Below, piece by piece: positions 51,641 to 60,323 of a stretch of 64,000 bases of DNA (the first letter of the stretch is position 1; each line of letters starts with the position of its first letter). The notes below the pieces were generated by a model that worked only from the letters and a program-made list of their open reading frames with translations, searched no databases and was not told where the DNA came from. Both the position numbers and the translations under genes were made by a program. This stretch comes from Flavobacterium chungbukense (GTDB lineage: Bacteria > Bacteroidota > Bacteroidia > Flavobacteriales > Flavobacteriaceae), in contig NZ_JAJGZV010000002.1 of the NCBI RefSeq assembly GCF_020805785.1, forward strand, positions 682,001-746,000, read 5' to 3'.

Positions 51641-54047
51641 CAAAATAAATTCCGCCAACTAAAAGCAATAACATTCCAATTGAACTCATTAGCGTAATTG
51701 TTCCACCAGTTTTAATAACCTGTGGTTCAAATTTAAATTCAATTGTATGTTTTCCAGCAGGAACCTCCATTGCTCTTAAAACATAATCAACTGGGAAATG
51801 ATCTGTTAATTTACCATCAACATAGGCATTCCAACCATTTTTATAATATATCTCTGAGAAAACAGCCAAACCATCTTTCTCATTTTCAGATTTGTATTTA
51901 ATATAATTCGGCTTGTAAGTCACCACTTTTATCGTTCCAGTTGTATCAAAAGCTTTCTTAAGCCTTGCATTTTGGAACTTGCTTTCATGCTCATGAACAT
52001 TAAAAACCGCTACATTCTTAGTATCAATTGTATTTAATGCTTTCATTACATCATCTGGCTTATTTACCAATTTTACAGAACTTACAAACCAAGCATTTCC
52101 ATTAGCATCTGGATTAATTGTCGGTATTTCTTTTCCTTCTTTATCGGTTTGAATAACATACTTAACATTTAACATATTAAGTATTTCAAGATTATTTTTC
52201 GCAATCTGATAATCAAAAAGCTGCTGCATTCTACGAGGTTTTGCTGCGTGATAACCGCCAATAGAACTATGAAAATAAGAAGCTCTTGCACTTGACATAT
52301 TACCATTTACTTCAAAAACCCTGTAATGTGTTGTGTCTTTCAAAATCTCTGCATCAGCTGCTGTTTCTTGAAAAGGAGCTGCAATCTGAACAGGGCTTAC
52401 AAAATCTTTAGCAGAAACATATTTTTTATCTACAAAGAACAAATCAAAAATCATGATAAGTCCAACAATAATCAAGGTTGTCGTCTGAGAAAATTTATTT
52501 TTAAGGAACAACCACAAGATTCCAAAAGTGATTGCAATTAGAAAACCTGTACGCAATAAATCTGCATAATACATGGTCATTCTATCTTCTTTAAGTGCAT
52601 CAACGAAATCTTGCCCATAAGTTTCCAAGAAGTATTGATCGCTTGCTCCAGAAAAATGGAAAAAGCCTTTTGCTATTGCTAGAATCAATATCACTCCAAT
52701 TCCAAAAACTCCTGTTTGCACTAATGCTTTTTGCTGTTGCTTAGGTTCATCTTTTGCCTTAAAAAATGATTGGATTCCCATGACAGCTAAAACAGGAAAA
52801 CACAATTCTAAAATTACCTGAATAGAAGATACTGCTCTAAACTTATCGTACATTGGCACGTAGTCTATAAAAAAGTCTGTCAGCAGCGGAAAATTTTTAC
52901 CCCAAGAAAGTACTAATGAAAATAGTGCTCCTCCTAGAAATACATATTTAACTTTTCTGTCATCTATAAATAGTGCTAAAACAGCCAAAAAGAATACAAC
53001 AGCACCAATGTATGCCGGAGCGGCAACAATAGGCTGATCTCCCCAATATGTTGGCATACCTGAAGCATATTCTTGCGCTTGAGAAGGAGAAGCTCCTTTC
53101 TCTATAAAGAAAGAATACATTCTACTATCTGCACCTAAATTTTCGTGATTTGATCCACCAAAAAGTCTTGGCGCAATAAGATTAAAACTTTCTGCAATCC
53201 CGTAGCTATATTCCGTAATATATTCGCGACTTAAAGCATTTTCATTTGTTTTTTTAGTTCCGTCAGGATTGAATGTTAATTCGCTATTGCTTCGTGTACT
53301 AAATTTAGCATATTCACTTGTTGCTAATAAATTTCCAGCATTTGCACCTATAGCAAAAATTCCCGCTAAAATTAAAGTTCCGCTTGAAATTAAAAGTCCT
53401 TTATAATCTTTTTCTTTAATAAAATTGAACGCAAAATAACCCGAAAGTATCAATAAGAAAATCAATAAATAATAAGTCATTTGGAAGTGATTGGCACTAA
53501 TTTCTAATGCCACGGCAAACATAGTAAGTAAACCTCCCCAAATATATTTTTTCTGAAAGACAAGTATAAATCCTGCTATAACTAAAGGCATATAAGCAAT
53601 AGCGTGTGCTTTAGCATTATGGCCGACTCCTAAAATAATAATTAAATAAGTTGAAAAACCAAAAGCAATGGCACCAATGAAAGCTTTTAGAGGATCGGTT
53701 TTCAAAACCAATAACAAGCCATAAAAACCAAGGAAATATAAAAATAAGTAATCTGCAGGTCTTGGAAGAAAACGCAGCAAATCATCTATTTTACCCACAA
53801 AATCATTTGGATAATTTGCTCCAAGCTGATAAGTAGGCATACCGCCAAAAGCTGAATTCGTCCAATAAGGTTCGGCATTTTCTATCGCTCTAAAGTCATT
53901 TTGCTCTTTTGCCATTCCGGTATATTGAGCAATATCTGACTGGAAAATTTGTTTTCCTTGTAGAACTGGATAAAAATAAATTAATGAAACAAGAATAAAG
54001 CCCAGAATAACAAGGGCATGCACGTAGAACTTATTTACTATTTTCAA
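51588..54047 (-). CDS. YfhO family membrane glycosyltransferase-like protein
   Basis: An 819-residue protein: about 12-13 membrane helices over 1-590, a periplasmic beta-rich part (about 600-775) and a last helix near 780-800. Family features are YFYPVLQGKQIFQSDIAQYTGM (about 24-45), TYQLGANYPND and SIGGYHAAKPRRMQQLFDYQ. Homology is to GT-C-type enzymes such as Bacillus YfhO, implicated in lipoteichoic acid glycosylation; here it may glycosylate a lipid or surface polymer. The start is TTG 54045-54047, since the family N-terminus MKxxxKFY begins here and no ATG occurs before the upstream in-frame stop. It follows the DUF4834 gene after 49 bases. Confidence 0.88.
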   Translation of the reverse strand: MKIVNKFYVHALVILGFILVSLIYFYPVLQGKQIFQSDIAQYTGMAKEQNDFRAIENAEPYWTNSAFGGMPTYQLGANYPNDFVGKIDDLLRFLPRPADYLFLYFLGFYGLLLVLKTDPLKAFIGAIAFGFSTYLIIILGVGHNAKAHAIAYMPLVIAGFILVFQKKYIWGGLLTMFAVALEISANHFQMTYYLLIFLLILSGYFAFNFIKEKDYKGLLISSGTLILAGIFAIGANAGNLLATSEYAKFSTRSNSELTFNPDGTKKTNENALSREYITEYSYGIAESFNLIAPRLFGGSNHENLGADSRMYSFFIEKGASPSQAQEYASGMPTYWGDQPIVAAPAYIGAVVFFLAVLALFIDDRKVKYVFLGGALFSLVLSWGKNFPLLTDFFIDYVPMYDKFRAVSSIQVILELCFPVLAVMGIQSFFKAKDEPKQQQKALVQTGVFGIGVILILAIAKGFFHFSGASDQYFLETYGQDFVDALKEDRMTMYYADLLRTGFLIAITFGILWLFLKNKFSQTTTLIIVGLIMIFDLFFVDKKYVSAKDFVSPVQIAAPFQETAADAEILKDTTHYRVFEVNGNMSSARASYFHSSIGGYHAAKPRRMQQLFDYQIAKNNLEILNMLNVKYVIQTDKEGKEIPTINPDANGNAWFVSSVKLVNKPDDVMKALNTIDTKNVAVFNVHEHESKFQNARLKKAFDTTGTIKVVTYKPNYIKYKSENEKDGLAVFSEIYYKNGWNAYVDGKLTDHFPVDYVLRAMEVPAGKHTIEFKFEPQVIKTGGTITLMSSIGMLLLLVGGIYFEKFFRKNSQSNHGDTQK

Positions 54048-54096
54048 TTTTGGCTGGTTTGGGTTAAAATGAATCCTAATTTTTCAGGACACAAAA

Positions 54097-54387
54097 CTAA
54101 TCTATTTCTTCGTAATCAACATACTCTCCCACTTTTTTGGTCGCGCGCGGGTTTTTAGCATTAGCAGTATTAATGATTATTTCGTCATTAGTATTGTTAT
54201 TGCTACTATTTTGATAAGTGTTACCTTGATTATACTGCTGTTGTCTTTGAAAATTTTCACTAGCATTTTCTACCGCTTTTTTAACCAATATTGGCAAAAA
54301 GATTCTAGCTAAAAATTTAAAAATGTAATAAAAAGCTATAACCCACATGATGGTTTTTAACAAACCTGAAAATGATGCTTCTTGCAT
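54097..54387 (-). CDS. DUF4834 family protein
   Basis: A 96-residue protein: an N-terminal hydrophobic segment (about 8-30, LLKTIMWVIAFYYIFKFLARIFLPILV), a helical region (KKAVENASENFQRQQQ) and a disordered Asn/Gln-rich linker (NQGNTYQNSSNNNTND), ending in AKNPRATKKVGEYVDYEEID. This matches DUF4834. The start at ATG 54385-54387 is chosen because the upstream in-frame extension runs into the divergent gene. It leads the DUF4834, yfhO-like, glycosyltransferase, flippase group. Function unknown. Confidence 0.83.
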   Translation of the reverse strand: MQEASFSGLLKTIMWVIAFYYIFKFLARIFLPILVKKAVENASENFQRQQQYNQGNTYQNSSNNNTNDEIIINTANAKNPRATKKVGEYVDYEEID

Positions 54388-54404
54388 AACTATATATTTT
54401 TTTC

Positions 54405-54412
54405 CAAAATTA
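54405..54412 (-). promoter_or_regulatory. Candidate -7 box of the DUF4834 gene group
   Basis: The minus strand reads TAATTTTG 17 bases before the ATG. No -33 box seen. Confidence 0.4.
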
Positions 54413-54466
54413 ATAAATCCGTTGCTTAAAAATAAAATATGAATCTTAAATAAATAATAAAATATG

Positions 54467-54474
54467 TACATTTG
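54467..54474 (+). promoter_or_regulatory. Candidate -7 box of the outer-membrane protein gene
   Basis: TACATTTG lies 37 bases before the ATG at 54512, divergent from the box at 54405-54412. Confidence 0.42.
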
Positions 54475-54511
54475 AAATGCGTTATCACTTTCTAAACCTA
54501 TAAAGAAAATT

Positions 54512-55477
54512 ATGTTCAAAATTAAAAACTTACTTGCCCCAGTACTTTTTTTTATTCCACAACTGTTTTTTGCGCAATATACTGACGTCATTAATTCCAA
54601 TCGCCCTGGCGAAACCATGTCAGCTTACGGTGTTGGAAAATCCGTAATTCAAGCCGAACTCGGTGTTTACGGTATTAAAGAAAAACACGATTTACTAAAT
54701 TATGATGCCAGCGGTTTTGGTACCGATTTCTCTCTTAGATACGGTGCTTTTCTAGAAAAACTAGAATTTATACTGGATGTGCAATATCAAATGGCAAATT
54801 TTGACACGCCTTATACAAGCTACAAGAAAAACAATTTTAGACAGACAGTTCTTGGTGCAAAATACTTGATTTACGATCCTTACAAAAATAAAAGAGAAGC
54901 AAACATCTACAGCTATAAAGCCAATCACAGCTTTAATTGGCGTGAATTAATTCCTGCAGTTTCTGTATTTGCTGGAGCTAATTTTGTTGGTGCAGACAAT
55001 CCTTATTATTTTTCTCCTGACGGTGCTGTTTCACCTAAAATTTCCTTAATTACTCAGAATTTATTTGGAGGAGGAAAATGGGTTTTTGTAACCAATATTA
55101 TTGCCGATTATATCGGAACAGATTATCCAAGTTATGGATATATCTTAACTTTGACACACGGATTTAACGAAAGATGGTCTGGTTTTGTTGAAAATCAAGG
55201 TTATAAAAGCGATTTTTACAGCGATGCAATCGTTCGTGGAGGTGCCGCTTACCTTCTTTCTCCAAATTTGCAAGTTGATGCTTCTGTAAGCACAAACTTC
55301 AAAAACACACCATCTGTATTATATGGAGGAGTTGGTGTTTCATGGCGTTACGACGGCTGGTACAAAAATAAGCAAGCCGCAAATAAGGCAGATGAAAAAG
55401 CCAAAAAGAATACCGACAACGAAAAAAGCATTGATTATCAAGAAAAAGAAAGAAGACGAAAAGCGAAATACGAATAA
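54512..55477 (+). CDS. Outer-membrane beta-barrel protein (phenol MetA-like transporter family)
   Basis: A 321-residue protein: signal peptide (1-21, ending FFAQ), then alternating strands typical of a barrel of the MetA-pathway (PF13557-like) type. It starts TDVINSNRPGETMSAYGVGKSVIQAELG and closes with LQVDASVSTNF, VLYGGVGVSWRYD. The last 40 residues are a charged tail (KNKQAANKADEKAKKNTDNE), which is unusual after a barrel. Cargo unknown. It is divergent from DUF4834, and the GNAT-like gene follows 47 bases later. Confidence 0.8.
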   Translation: MFKIKNLLAPVLFFIPQLFFAQYTDVINSNRPGETMSAYGVGKSVIQAELGVYGIKEKHDLLNYDASGFGTDFSLRYGAFLEKLEFILDVQYQMANFDTPYTSYKKNNFRQTVLGAKYLIYDPYKNKREANIYSYKANHSFNWRELIPAVSVFAGANFVGADNPYYFSPDGAVSPKISLITQNLFGGGKWVFVTNIIADYIGTDYPSYGYILTLTHGFNERWSGFVENQGYKSDFYSDAIVRGGAAYLLSPNLQVDASVSTNFKNTPSVLYGGVGVSWRYDGWYKNKQAANKADEKAKKNTDNEKSIDYQEKERRRKAKYE

Positions 55478-55524
55478 AATTAAATAACCAAACGCTCTAA
55501 AAAGAGAATCTCAATACCAGCTTA

Positions 55525-56643
55525 ATGATCACAATTAAAGAAGCCAAAAGCAAAAAAGAATTAACCGAATACATCAAATTTCCTTTTTCATTATACAAAG
55601 ACAGCCCGTATTGGGTACCACCAATTATTGCAGATGAATTAGAATCTTTTGATAAAACGAAAAATCCTGCTTTTGATAATGCTGAAGCTTATTTTTATCT
55701 GGCTTACAGAGACAATCAGATTGTTGGACGTATCACTGCTATTATCAATTGGGCTGAAGTAAATAATCAGCATAAGCGAAAAGTTCGTTTCGGATGGTTT
55801 GATGTTATTGATGATGTTGAAGTTACCAAAGCACTTCTTGAAAAAGTATTCGAATTAGGAAGAAAACATAATTTAGAGCATGCAGAAGGTCCAATGGGAT
55901 TCTCTAATCTAGATAAAGTTGGCGTTTTAACCGAAGGATACGATCAAGTTGGAACAATGATTACATGGTACAATTATCCGTATTATGTAACACATTTAGA
56001 GCAATTAGGATTTCAGGTTGAAAAACAATATATCGAAAGTATATTTCCTTTTTCTAATGTAAAACCGGAATTCTTTTTGAAAGCGCAGGCTTTAATCAAA
56101 AAACGTTACGAGCTTAGATCACTTACTTTTACGAAAACAAAAGACATTATGCCTCACGTAGACAAAATGTTTGATTTGTTTAATGAATCTTATGAAAAAC
56201 TGGCTTCGTTTGTAGCTATTTCTGATGTTCAAAAAGAGTATTTTAAAAAAAAGTACATCAGTTTTATCAATCCAGAATATATAAAATTTGTTGTTGATAA
56301 AGACGATAATCTAGTAGCATTTAGTATTGTAATGCCGAGTTTTACAGAAGCTTTGCAAAAAATAAGAGGTAAATTGTTTCCGTTTGGTTTTTTACAATTA
56401 TTGAAAGCTAGAAAACATAGTAAAGATGTTGTTTTTTACCTTATCGGAGTTCATCCAGACTATCAAAACAAAGGAGTAACGGCTATCATTTTTGATGAAT
56501 ATTACAAAACTTTTTCAGAAAAAGGAATTCAGAATTGCATTAGAACTCCAGAATTATTAGAAAATACTGCAATTCATTTACTTTGGAAAAATTTTGATCC
56601 AAAAATTCATTGCCAGAGAAAAACGTATTTGAAGAATCTTTAA
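55525..56643 (+). CDS. GNAT-like N-acetyltransferase family protein
   Basis: A 372-residue cytoplasmic protein with two GNAT-like halves. The C-terminal half carries the acetyl-CoA-binding segment FYLIGVHPDYQNKGVTAIIFDEYYKTF (about 307-333), where QNKGV replaces the classic QxxGxG/A. N-terminal features are FPFSLYKDSPYWVPP and EGPMGFSNLDKVGVLTEGYDQ. From memory, such proteins are common in Bacteroidota without a known substrate. It ends close to a strong terminator. Confidence 0.82.
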   Translation: MITIKEAKSKKELTEYIKFPFSLYKDSPYWVPPIIADELESFDKTKNPAFDNAEAYFYLAYRDNQIVGRITAIINWAEVNNQHKRKVRFGWFDVIDDVEVTKALLEKVFELGRKHNLEHAEGPMGFSNLDKVGVLTEGYDQVGTMITWYNYPYYVTHLEQLGFQVEKQYIESIFPFSNVKPEFFLKAQALIKKRYELRSLTFTKTKDIMPHVDKMFDLFNESYEKLASFVAISDVQKEYFKKKYISFINPEYIKFVVDKDDNLVAFSIVMPSFTEALQKIRGKLFPFGFLQLLKARKHSKDVVFYLIGVHPDYQNKGVTAIIFDEYYKTFSEKGIQNCIRTPELLENTAIHLLWKNFDPKIHCQRKTYLKNL

Positions 56644-56691
56644 TTTCTAGTGATTAGTGAACAGTAAAAAGTGATTAGTTTAACTAAATAA

Positions 56692-56727
56692 AAAAAAATC
56701 CATTCGTCCCCAAACGAATGGATTTTT
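56692..56727. terminator. Bidirectional terminator, copy 1 of a duplicated hairpin
   Basis: Stem AAAATCCATTCGT / ACGAATGGATTTT with a 6-base loop. It lies between the convergent GNAT-like and lipoprotein genes. The same stem recurs at 57282-57317. Confidence 0.9.
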
Positions 56728-56744
56728 CACTTTATAAACACATA

Positions 56745-57233
56745 TTACTCTACTTTACAATCTACTTTTGTTAATGTATTTTTTGCATCAAATTTCAACT
56801 TCTTTTTGTCTTTAAAAGACACTTTATTATTTGCTTCTACAATATCTCCATATCCTTCAATGAAAGTTCCGTCTTTTTGTAGAAAAGCAACTTCTCTAAC
56901 AGATGAAACTCCTTCTGAAGAGAAAGTATAATCAGCAACCAAAGTATCACCTTTCATATTTCCAATCAAAGTTCCTTCGTTTTTATCTTTTCCTACTAAA
57001 TTATAACTCAGTTTTCCGTTTACTTCTTGATGTGAGTTTACATTAAAACTCATTTCAATAACGCTTCCATTTAATCGCCAAGCATAACATTGATCTCCCG
57101 CTGGTTCTACAATTTCAGCTTCTTTTGGTGGACTTGGCGTAATTTGTACTGGCTCTGTTGTTGTGGTTTCTTTTTTGCAGGAAGCAAAAATAGACAACGC
57201 AAGTACAGCTGTTAGTGTTAGTACTTTTTTCAT
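56745..57233 (-). CDS. Hypothetical lipoprotein
   Basis: A 162-residue lipoprotein: MKKVLTLTAVLALSIFASCKK with lipobox Cys19, a Thr/Pro-rich linker (TTTTEPVQITPSPPKEAE), then a beta-rich domain with QCYAWRLNGSVIEMSFNV and regular GTLIGNMKGDTLVADYTF strands. A Cys near each end (QCYAW and VDCKVE) may form a disulfide. Family not recognised. It is bracketed by two nearly identical terminators. Confidence 0.75.
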   Translation of the reverse strand: MKKVLTLTAVLALSIFASCKKETTTTEPVQITPSPPKEAEIVEPAGDQCYAWRLNGSVIEMSFNVNSHQEVNGKLSYNLVGKDKNEGTLIGNMKGDTLVADYTFSSEGVSSVREVAFLQKDGTFIEGYGDIVEANNKVSFKDKKKLKFDAKNTLTKVDCKVE

Positions 57234-57281
57234 AATTCTTTATTTTTATTTTGTGATTTATGATATAAAGTTACCCTAAAT

Positions 57282-57317
57282 AAAAAAAATCCATTCGCAT
57301 AACGAATGGATTTTTTT
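57282..57317 (-). terminator. Terminator of the alpha-oxoamine synthase gene, copy 2 of a duplicated hairpin
   Basis: Stem AAAAAATCCATTCG / CGAATGGATTTTTT with a 5-base loop, sharing its stem with 56692-56727. Confidence 0.9.
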
Positions 57318-57354
57318 ACATAATTCCCACAAGAGAATTTATTTTAAAGGCTAA

Positions 57355-58614
57355 TTACGACACGTCAACAGTTGTACGTTCTGCAATTTCTTTATAAGTT
57401 CCGTTAACTAATTTCTCACGAATTGCTTCAAAAGCGGTTAACGTTTCATCGATATCAGCTAATGTATGAGAAGCCGTAGGAATCATTCTTAACAAGATAA
57501 TTCCTTTTGGAATAACTGGATACACAACGATAGAAAGGAAAATACCGTAATTTTCTCTTAAATCGTTTACCATTACCATTGCTTCAGGAATACTTCCTTC
57601 TAAGTAAACTGGTGTAATACAAGTATTTGTATCTCCAATATTAAATCCTTTTTCTTTAAGACCACTTTGCAATGCATTTACATTTTCCCAAAGTTTATCT
57701 TTAATTTCAGAAGATTTACGCAATAATTCTAAACGCTTCAAAGAACCAATTGTTTGAATCATTGGTAATGCTTTTGCAAACATTTGAGAACGTAAATTAT
57801 ATTTTAAATAATCGATAACCGTTTTATCTGCTGCTACGAAAGCACCAATATTAGCCATAGATTTTGCAAAAGTAGAGAAGTACACATCAATTTGATCTTG
57901 AACTCCTTGCTCCTCACCTGCTCCGGCACCAGTTTTACCCAATGTACCAAAACCGTGCGCATCATCAACTAATAAACGGAAGTTGTATTTTTCTTTAAAT
58001 GCAACAATTTCTTTTAATTTTCCTTGCTGACCACGCATTCCGAAAACACCTTCAGTAATAAATAAAATACCACCGCCAGTTTCTTCAGCCATTTTAGTAG
58101 CACGTTGCAAGTTTTTCTCCATACTTTCCAAATCATTGTGTTTGTATGTGAAACGTTTACCCATGTGCAAACGAACACCATCAATGATACAAGCATGTGA
58201 ATCTACATCGTAAACAATAATATCATTTTTAGTAACCAAAGCGTCAATAATAGACACCATTCCTTGGTAACCAAAATTCAATAAATAAGCAGATTCTTTC
58301 ATTACGAATTCTGCCAATTCATTTTCTAATTGTTCGTGGTACGTAGTGTGTCCAGACATCATACGAGCTCCCATAGGATAAGCTGCACCAAATTGAATTG
58401 CTGCATCTGTATCTGCCTGACGAACTTCTGGATGATTTGCTAAACCTAAATAATCATTTAAACTCCAGTTTAAAATATTTTTTCCGTGAAAAGTCATTCT
58501 AGGACCCAACTCTCCTTCTAACTTCGGGAAAACATAATAACCTTCTGCCTGAGAAGCCCATTTTCCTAAAGGTCCTTTATTGTCCTGAATTCTTTCGAAT
58601 AAATCTTTTACCAT
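57355..58614 (-). CDS. Alpha-oxoamine synthase (PLP acyltransferase; candidate sulfonolipid or sphingolipid synthase)
   Basis: A 419-residue PLP enzyme of the KBL/BioF/serine palmitoyltransferase group, which condenses an amino acid or cysteate with an acyl thioester. Motifs: NWSLNDYLGLANHPEV (about 49-64), GARMMSGHTTYHEQLE, VYDVDSHACIIDG, DDAHGFGTLGKTGAG (about 217-231) and the Schiff-base Lys in TFAKSMANIGAF (about 248-259). No biotin genes or threonine dehydrogenase adjoin it. Flavobacteria make sulfonolipids (capnines) using such an enzyme, cysteate fatty-acyl transferase, so that is a good candidate role; serine palmitoyltransferase is the alternative. Assignment within the family is inference. 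Confidence 0.86.
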   Translation of the reverse strand: MVKDLFERIQDNKGPLGKWASQAEGYYVFPKLEGELGPRMTFHGKNILNWSLNDYLGLANHPEVRQADTDAAIQFGAAYPMGARMMSGHTTYHEQLENELAEFVMKESAYLLNFGYQGMVSIIDALVTKNDIIVYDVDSHACIIDGVRLHMGKRFTYKHNDLESMEKNLQRATKMAEETGGGILFITEGVFGMRGQQGKLKEIVAFKEKYNFRLLVDDAHGFGTLGKTGAGAGEEQGVQDQIDVYFSTFAKSMANIGAFVAADKTVIDYLKYNLRSQMFAKALPMIQTIGSLKRLELLRKSSEIKDKLWENVNALQSGLKEKGFNIGDTNTCITPVYLEGSIPEAMVMVNDLRENYGIFLSIVVYPVIPKGIILLRMIPTASHTLADIDETLTAFEAIREKLVNGTYKEIAERTTVDVS

Positions 58615-58651
58615 AATATTATGTAGTAATTTTTTTTACGTAATCAGCGAG

Positions 58652-58659
58652 CAAAAATA
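58652..58659 (-). promoter_or_regulatory. Candidate -7 box of the alpha-oxoamine synthase gene
   Basis: The minus strand reads TATTTTTG 37 bases before the ATG. No -33 box found. Confidence 0.4.
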
Positions 58660-58782
58660 ATCATTATTCTTCTAAAATTCAGAGTGTCATTTATTTTTAT
58701 TTAAAAAATATCGACAAGTATTTTTTAGTAAGATTTAACTCGTAAATATTTTCATAAAAAAGTATATAAATTATCTGCAAAC

Positions 58783-58826
58783 ATGATTTTTATCATAATA
58801 AAAGACAAAACAGTCCTTTATTTTTG
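58783..58826 (+). promoter_or_regulatory. nirK promoter with an FNR/CRP-type operator
   Basis: The perfect palindrome ATGAT-TTTT-ATCAT (58783-58796) has the TGAT-N4-ATCA half-sites of FNR-family regulators. A -7 box TATTTTTG is at 58819-58826. With a start point near 58833 the operator centre is about -43, close to the -41.5 position used by FNR activators. No good -33 TTTG is present, as expected for an activator-dependent promoter. Confidence 0.6.
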
Positions 58827-58862
58827 ATTTAGGTTTAAAAACGAAAACAAAACTAAAGTATT

Positions 58863-60308
58863 ATGGAAAGGAATTACAAAATTTGGATTAAAATGAACAT
58901 CTTATTTTGTTCGTTTTTCATGCTTCTTTTATTAGGAAGTTGCAAGAAAGAGGAATCGCATAATTATGCAGATATTATGACCGAAGGAGAGATGAATGCT
59001 GAACTTACCTCGCCTCCTCATGTTCCAAAACCAGTTGGAAACAGAACAGCCATGAAATTAAAATTAAACATGGAAATTAAAGAACAAGAAGGTACAATGA
59101 CAGATGGCGTAAAATATACCTATTGGACATTTGGAGGCTCGGTTCCAGGAAGTTTTATTAGAACAAGGGTTGGTGACGAAGTTGAATTTCATCTAAAAAA
59201 TCATCCTGACAACAAACTGCCTCACAACATCGATTTACATGCCGTTACTGGACCAGGCGGAGGAGCAACATCTTCTCTTGTGGCGCCTGGGCACGAAAAA
59301 GTATTTAGTTTTAAAGTGATCAATCCTGGATTGTATGTATATCACTGTGCCACAGCCCCAGTCGGAATGCACATTGCAAATGGTATGTACGGATTGATTT
59401 TGGTGGAACCAGAAGGCGGACTTCCTCCTGTTGACAAAGAATACTACGTGATGCAAGGAGATTTTTACACTCAAGGTGAATATGGAGCAAAGGGTCTTCA
59501 ACCGTTCGATATGAACAAAGCAGTTAAAGAAACTCCTGATTATGTTGTCTTTAATGGAAAAGTGGGATCTCTAACAAATGGAAATGAATTGACTGCAAAA
59601 GTGGGCGAAACCGTTCGTTTATTTGTTGGAAACGGTGGACCTAATTTAGTTTCTTCTTTTCATGTTATTGGAGAAATATTTGACAATGTTCATGTTGAAG
59701 GCGGAACTGTAATCAATAAAAACGTTCAGACTACTTTGATTCCTGCCGGTGGAGCTGCAATTGTTGATTTTAAAGTGGAAACTCCAGGGACTTTTATTCT
59801 GGTGGACCACTCTATTTTTAGAGCTTTTAACAAAGGCGCATTGGGAATGTTGAAAGTAGAAGGAAAAGAAAACAAAAACATTTATTCTGGAACAATTCAG
59901 GAAGGAATTTATTTGCCTGAAGGTGGAACGATTCAGAAAATGCCAGGAAGTAGTGCAGTTAAAACTGAAATCCCTAAACGAACTGTTGCCGAAAAAGCAA
60001 AAATAGGTAAAGAAATATTCGGAACCACTTGCTTCGCCTGCCATCAATCTGAAGGACAAGGAATTCCGAATACTTTCCCTCCTTTAGCAAAATCAGACTA
60101 CTTGAATGCAGACTCTAAACGTGCGATTAAAACAATTCTGCATGGTTTAACTGGCGAAATCAGCGTTAACGGTAAAAAATACAATAACGTAATGCCTGCT
60201 CAAAATTTATCTGATGATGAGATCGCAAACGTACTAACTTATATTTATAGCAGCTGGGGAAATAACAAAACCGAAGTTACGCCAGAAATGGTCAAAGCAT
60301 TAAGATAA
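58863..60308 (+). CDS. nirK: Copper nitrite reductase fused to a C-terminal cytochrome c
   Basis: Reduces nitrite to NO in denitrification; 481 residues, lipoprotein (lipobox LLGSC, Cys27). Two cupredoxin domains (about 60-185 and 195-335) carry all expected ligands: type 1 copper His121, Cys162, His170, Met175; type 2 copper His126, His161, His316; catalytic Asp124 ([10 protein letters not shown]) and His267 (SSFHVIGE). A C-terminal cytochrome c domain (about 372-465) has CFACH (390-394) with likely distal Met444. The fusion should deliver electrons directly. The FGE-like gene follows after 15 bases and Sco comes next, probably as one operon. Confidence 0.95.
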   Translation: MERNYKIWIKMNILFCSFFMLLLLGSCKKEESHNYADIMTEGEMNAELTSPPHVPKPVGNRTAMKLKLNMEIKEQEGTMTDGVKYTYWTFGGSVPGSFIRTRVGDEVEFHLKNHPDNKLPHNIDLHAVTGPGGGATSSLVAPGHEKVFSFKVINPGLYVYHCATAPVGMHIANGMYGLILVEPEGGLPPVDKEYYVMQGDFYTQGEYGAKGLQPFDMNKAVKETPDYVVFNGKVGSLTNGNELTAKVGETVRLFVGNGGPNLVSSFHVIGEIFDNVHVEGGTVINKNVQTTLIPAGGAAIVDFKVETPGTFILVDHSIFRAFNKGALGMLKVEGKENKNIYSGTIQEGIYLPEGGTIQKMPGSSAVKTEIPKRTVAEKAKIGKEIFGTTCFACHQSEGQGIPNTFPPLAKSDYLNADSKRAIKTILHGLTGEISVNGKKYNNVMPAQNLSDDEIANVLTYIYSSWGNNKTEVTPEMVKALR

Positions 60309-60323
60309 CAGCAAACAAACAGC

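Noticed and set aside
54388..54618. 77-residue upstream extension of the DUF4834 protein
   Set aside because: It overlaps the start of the divergent outer-membrane protein gene and both -7 boxes; the family starts at MQEASF.
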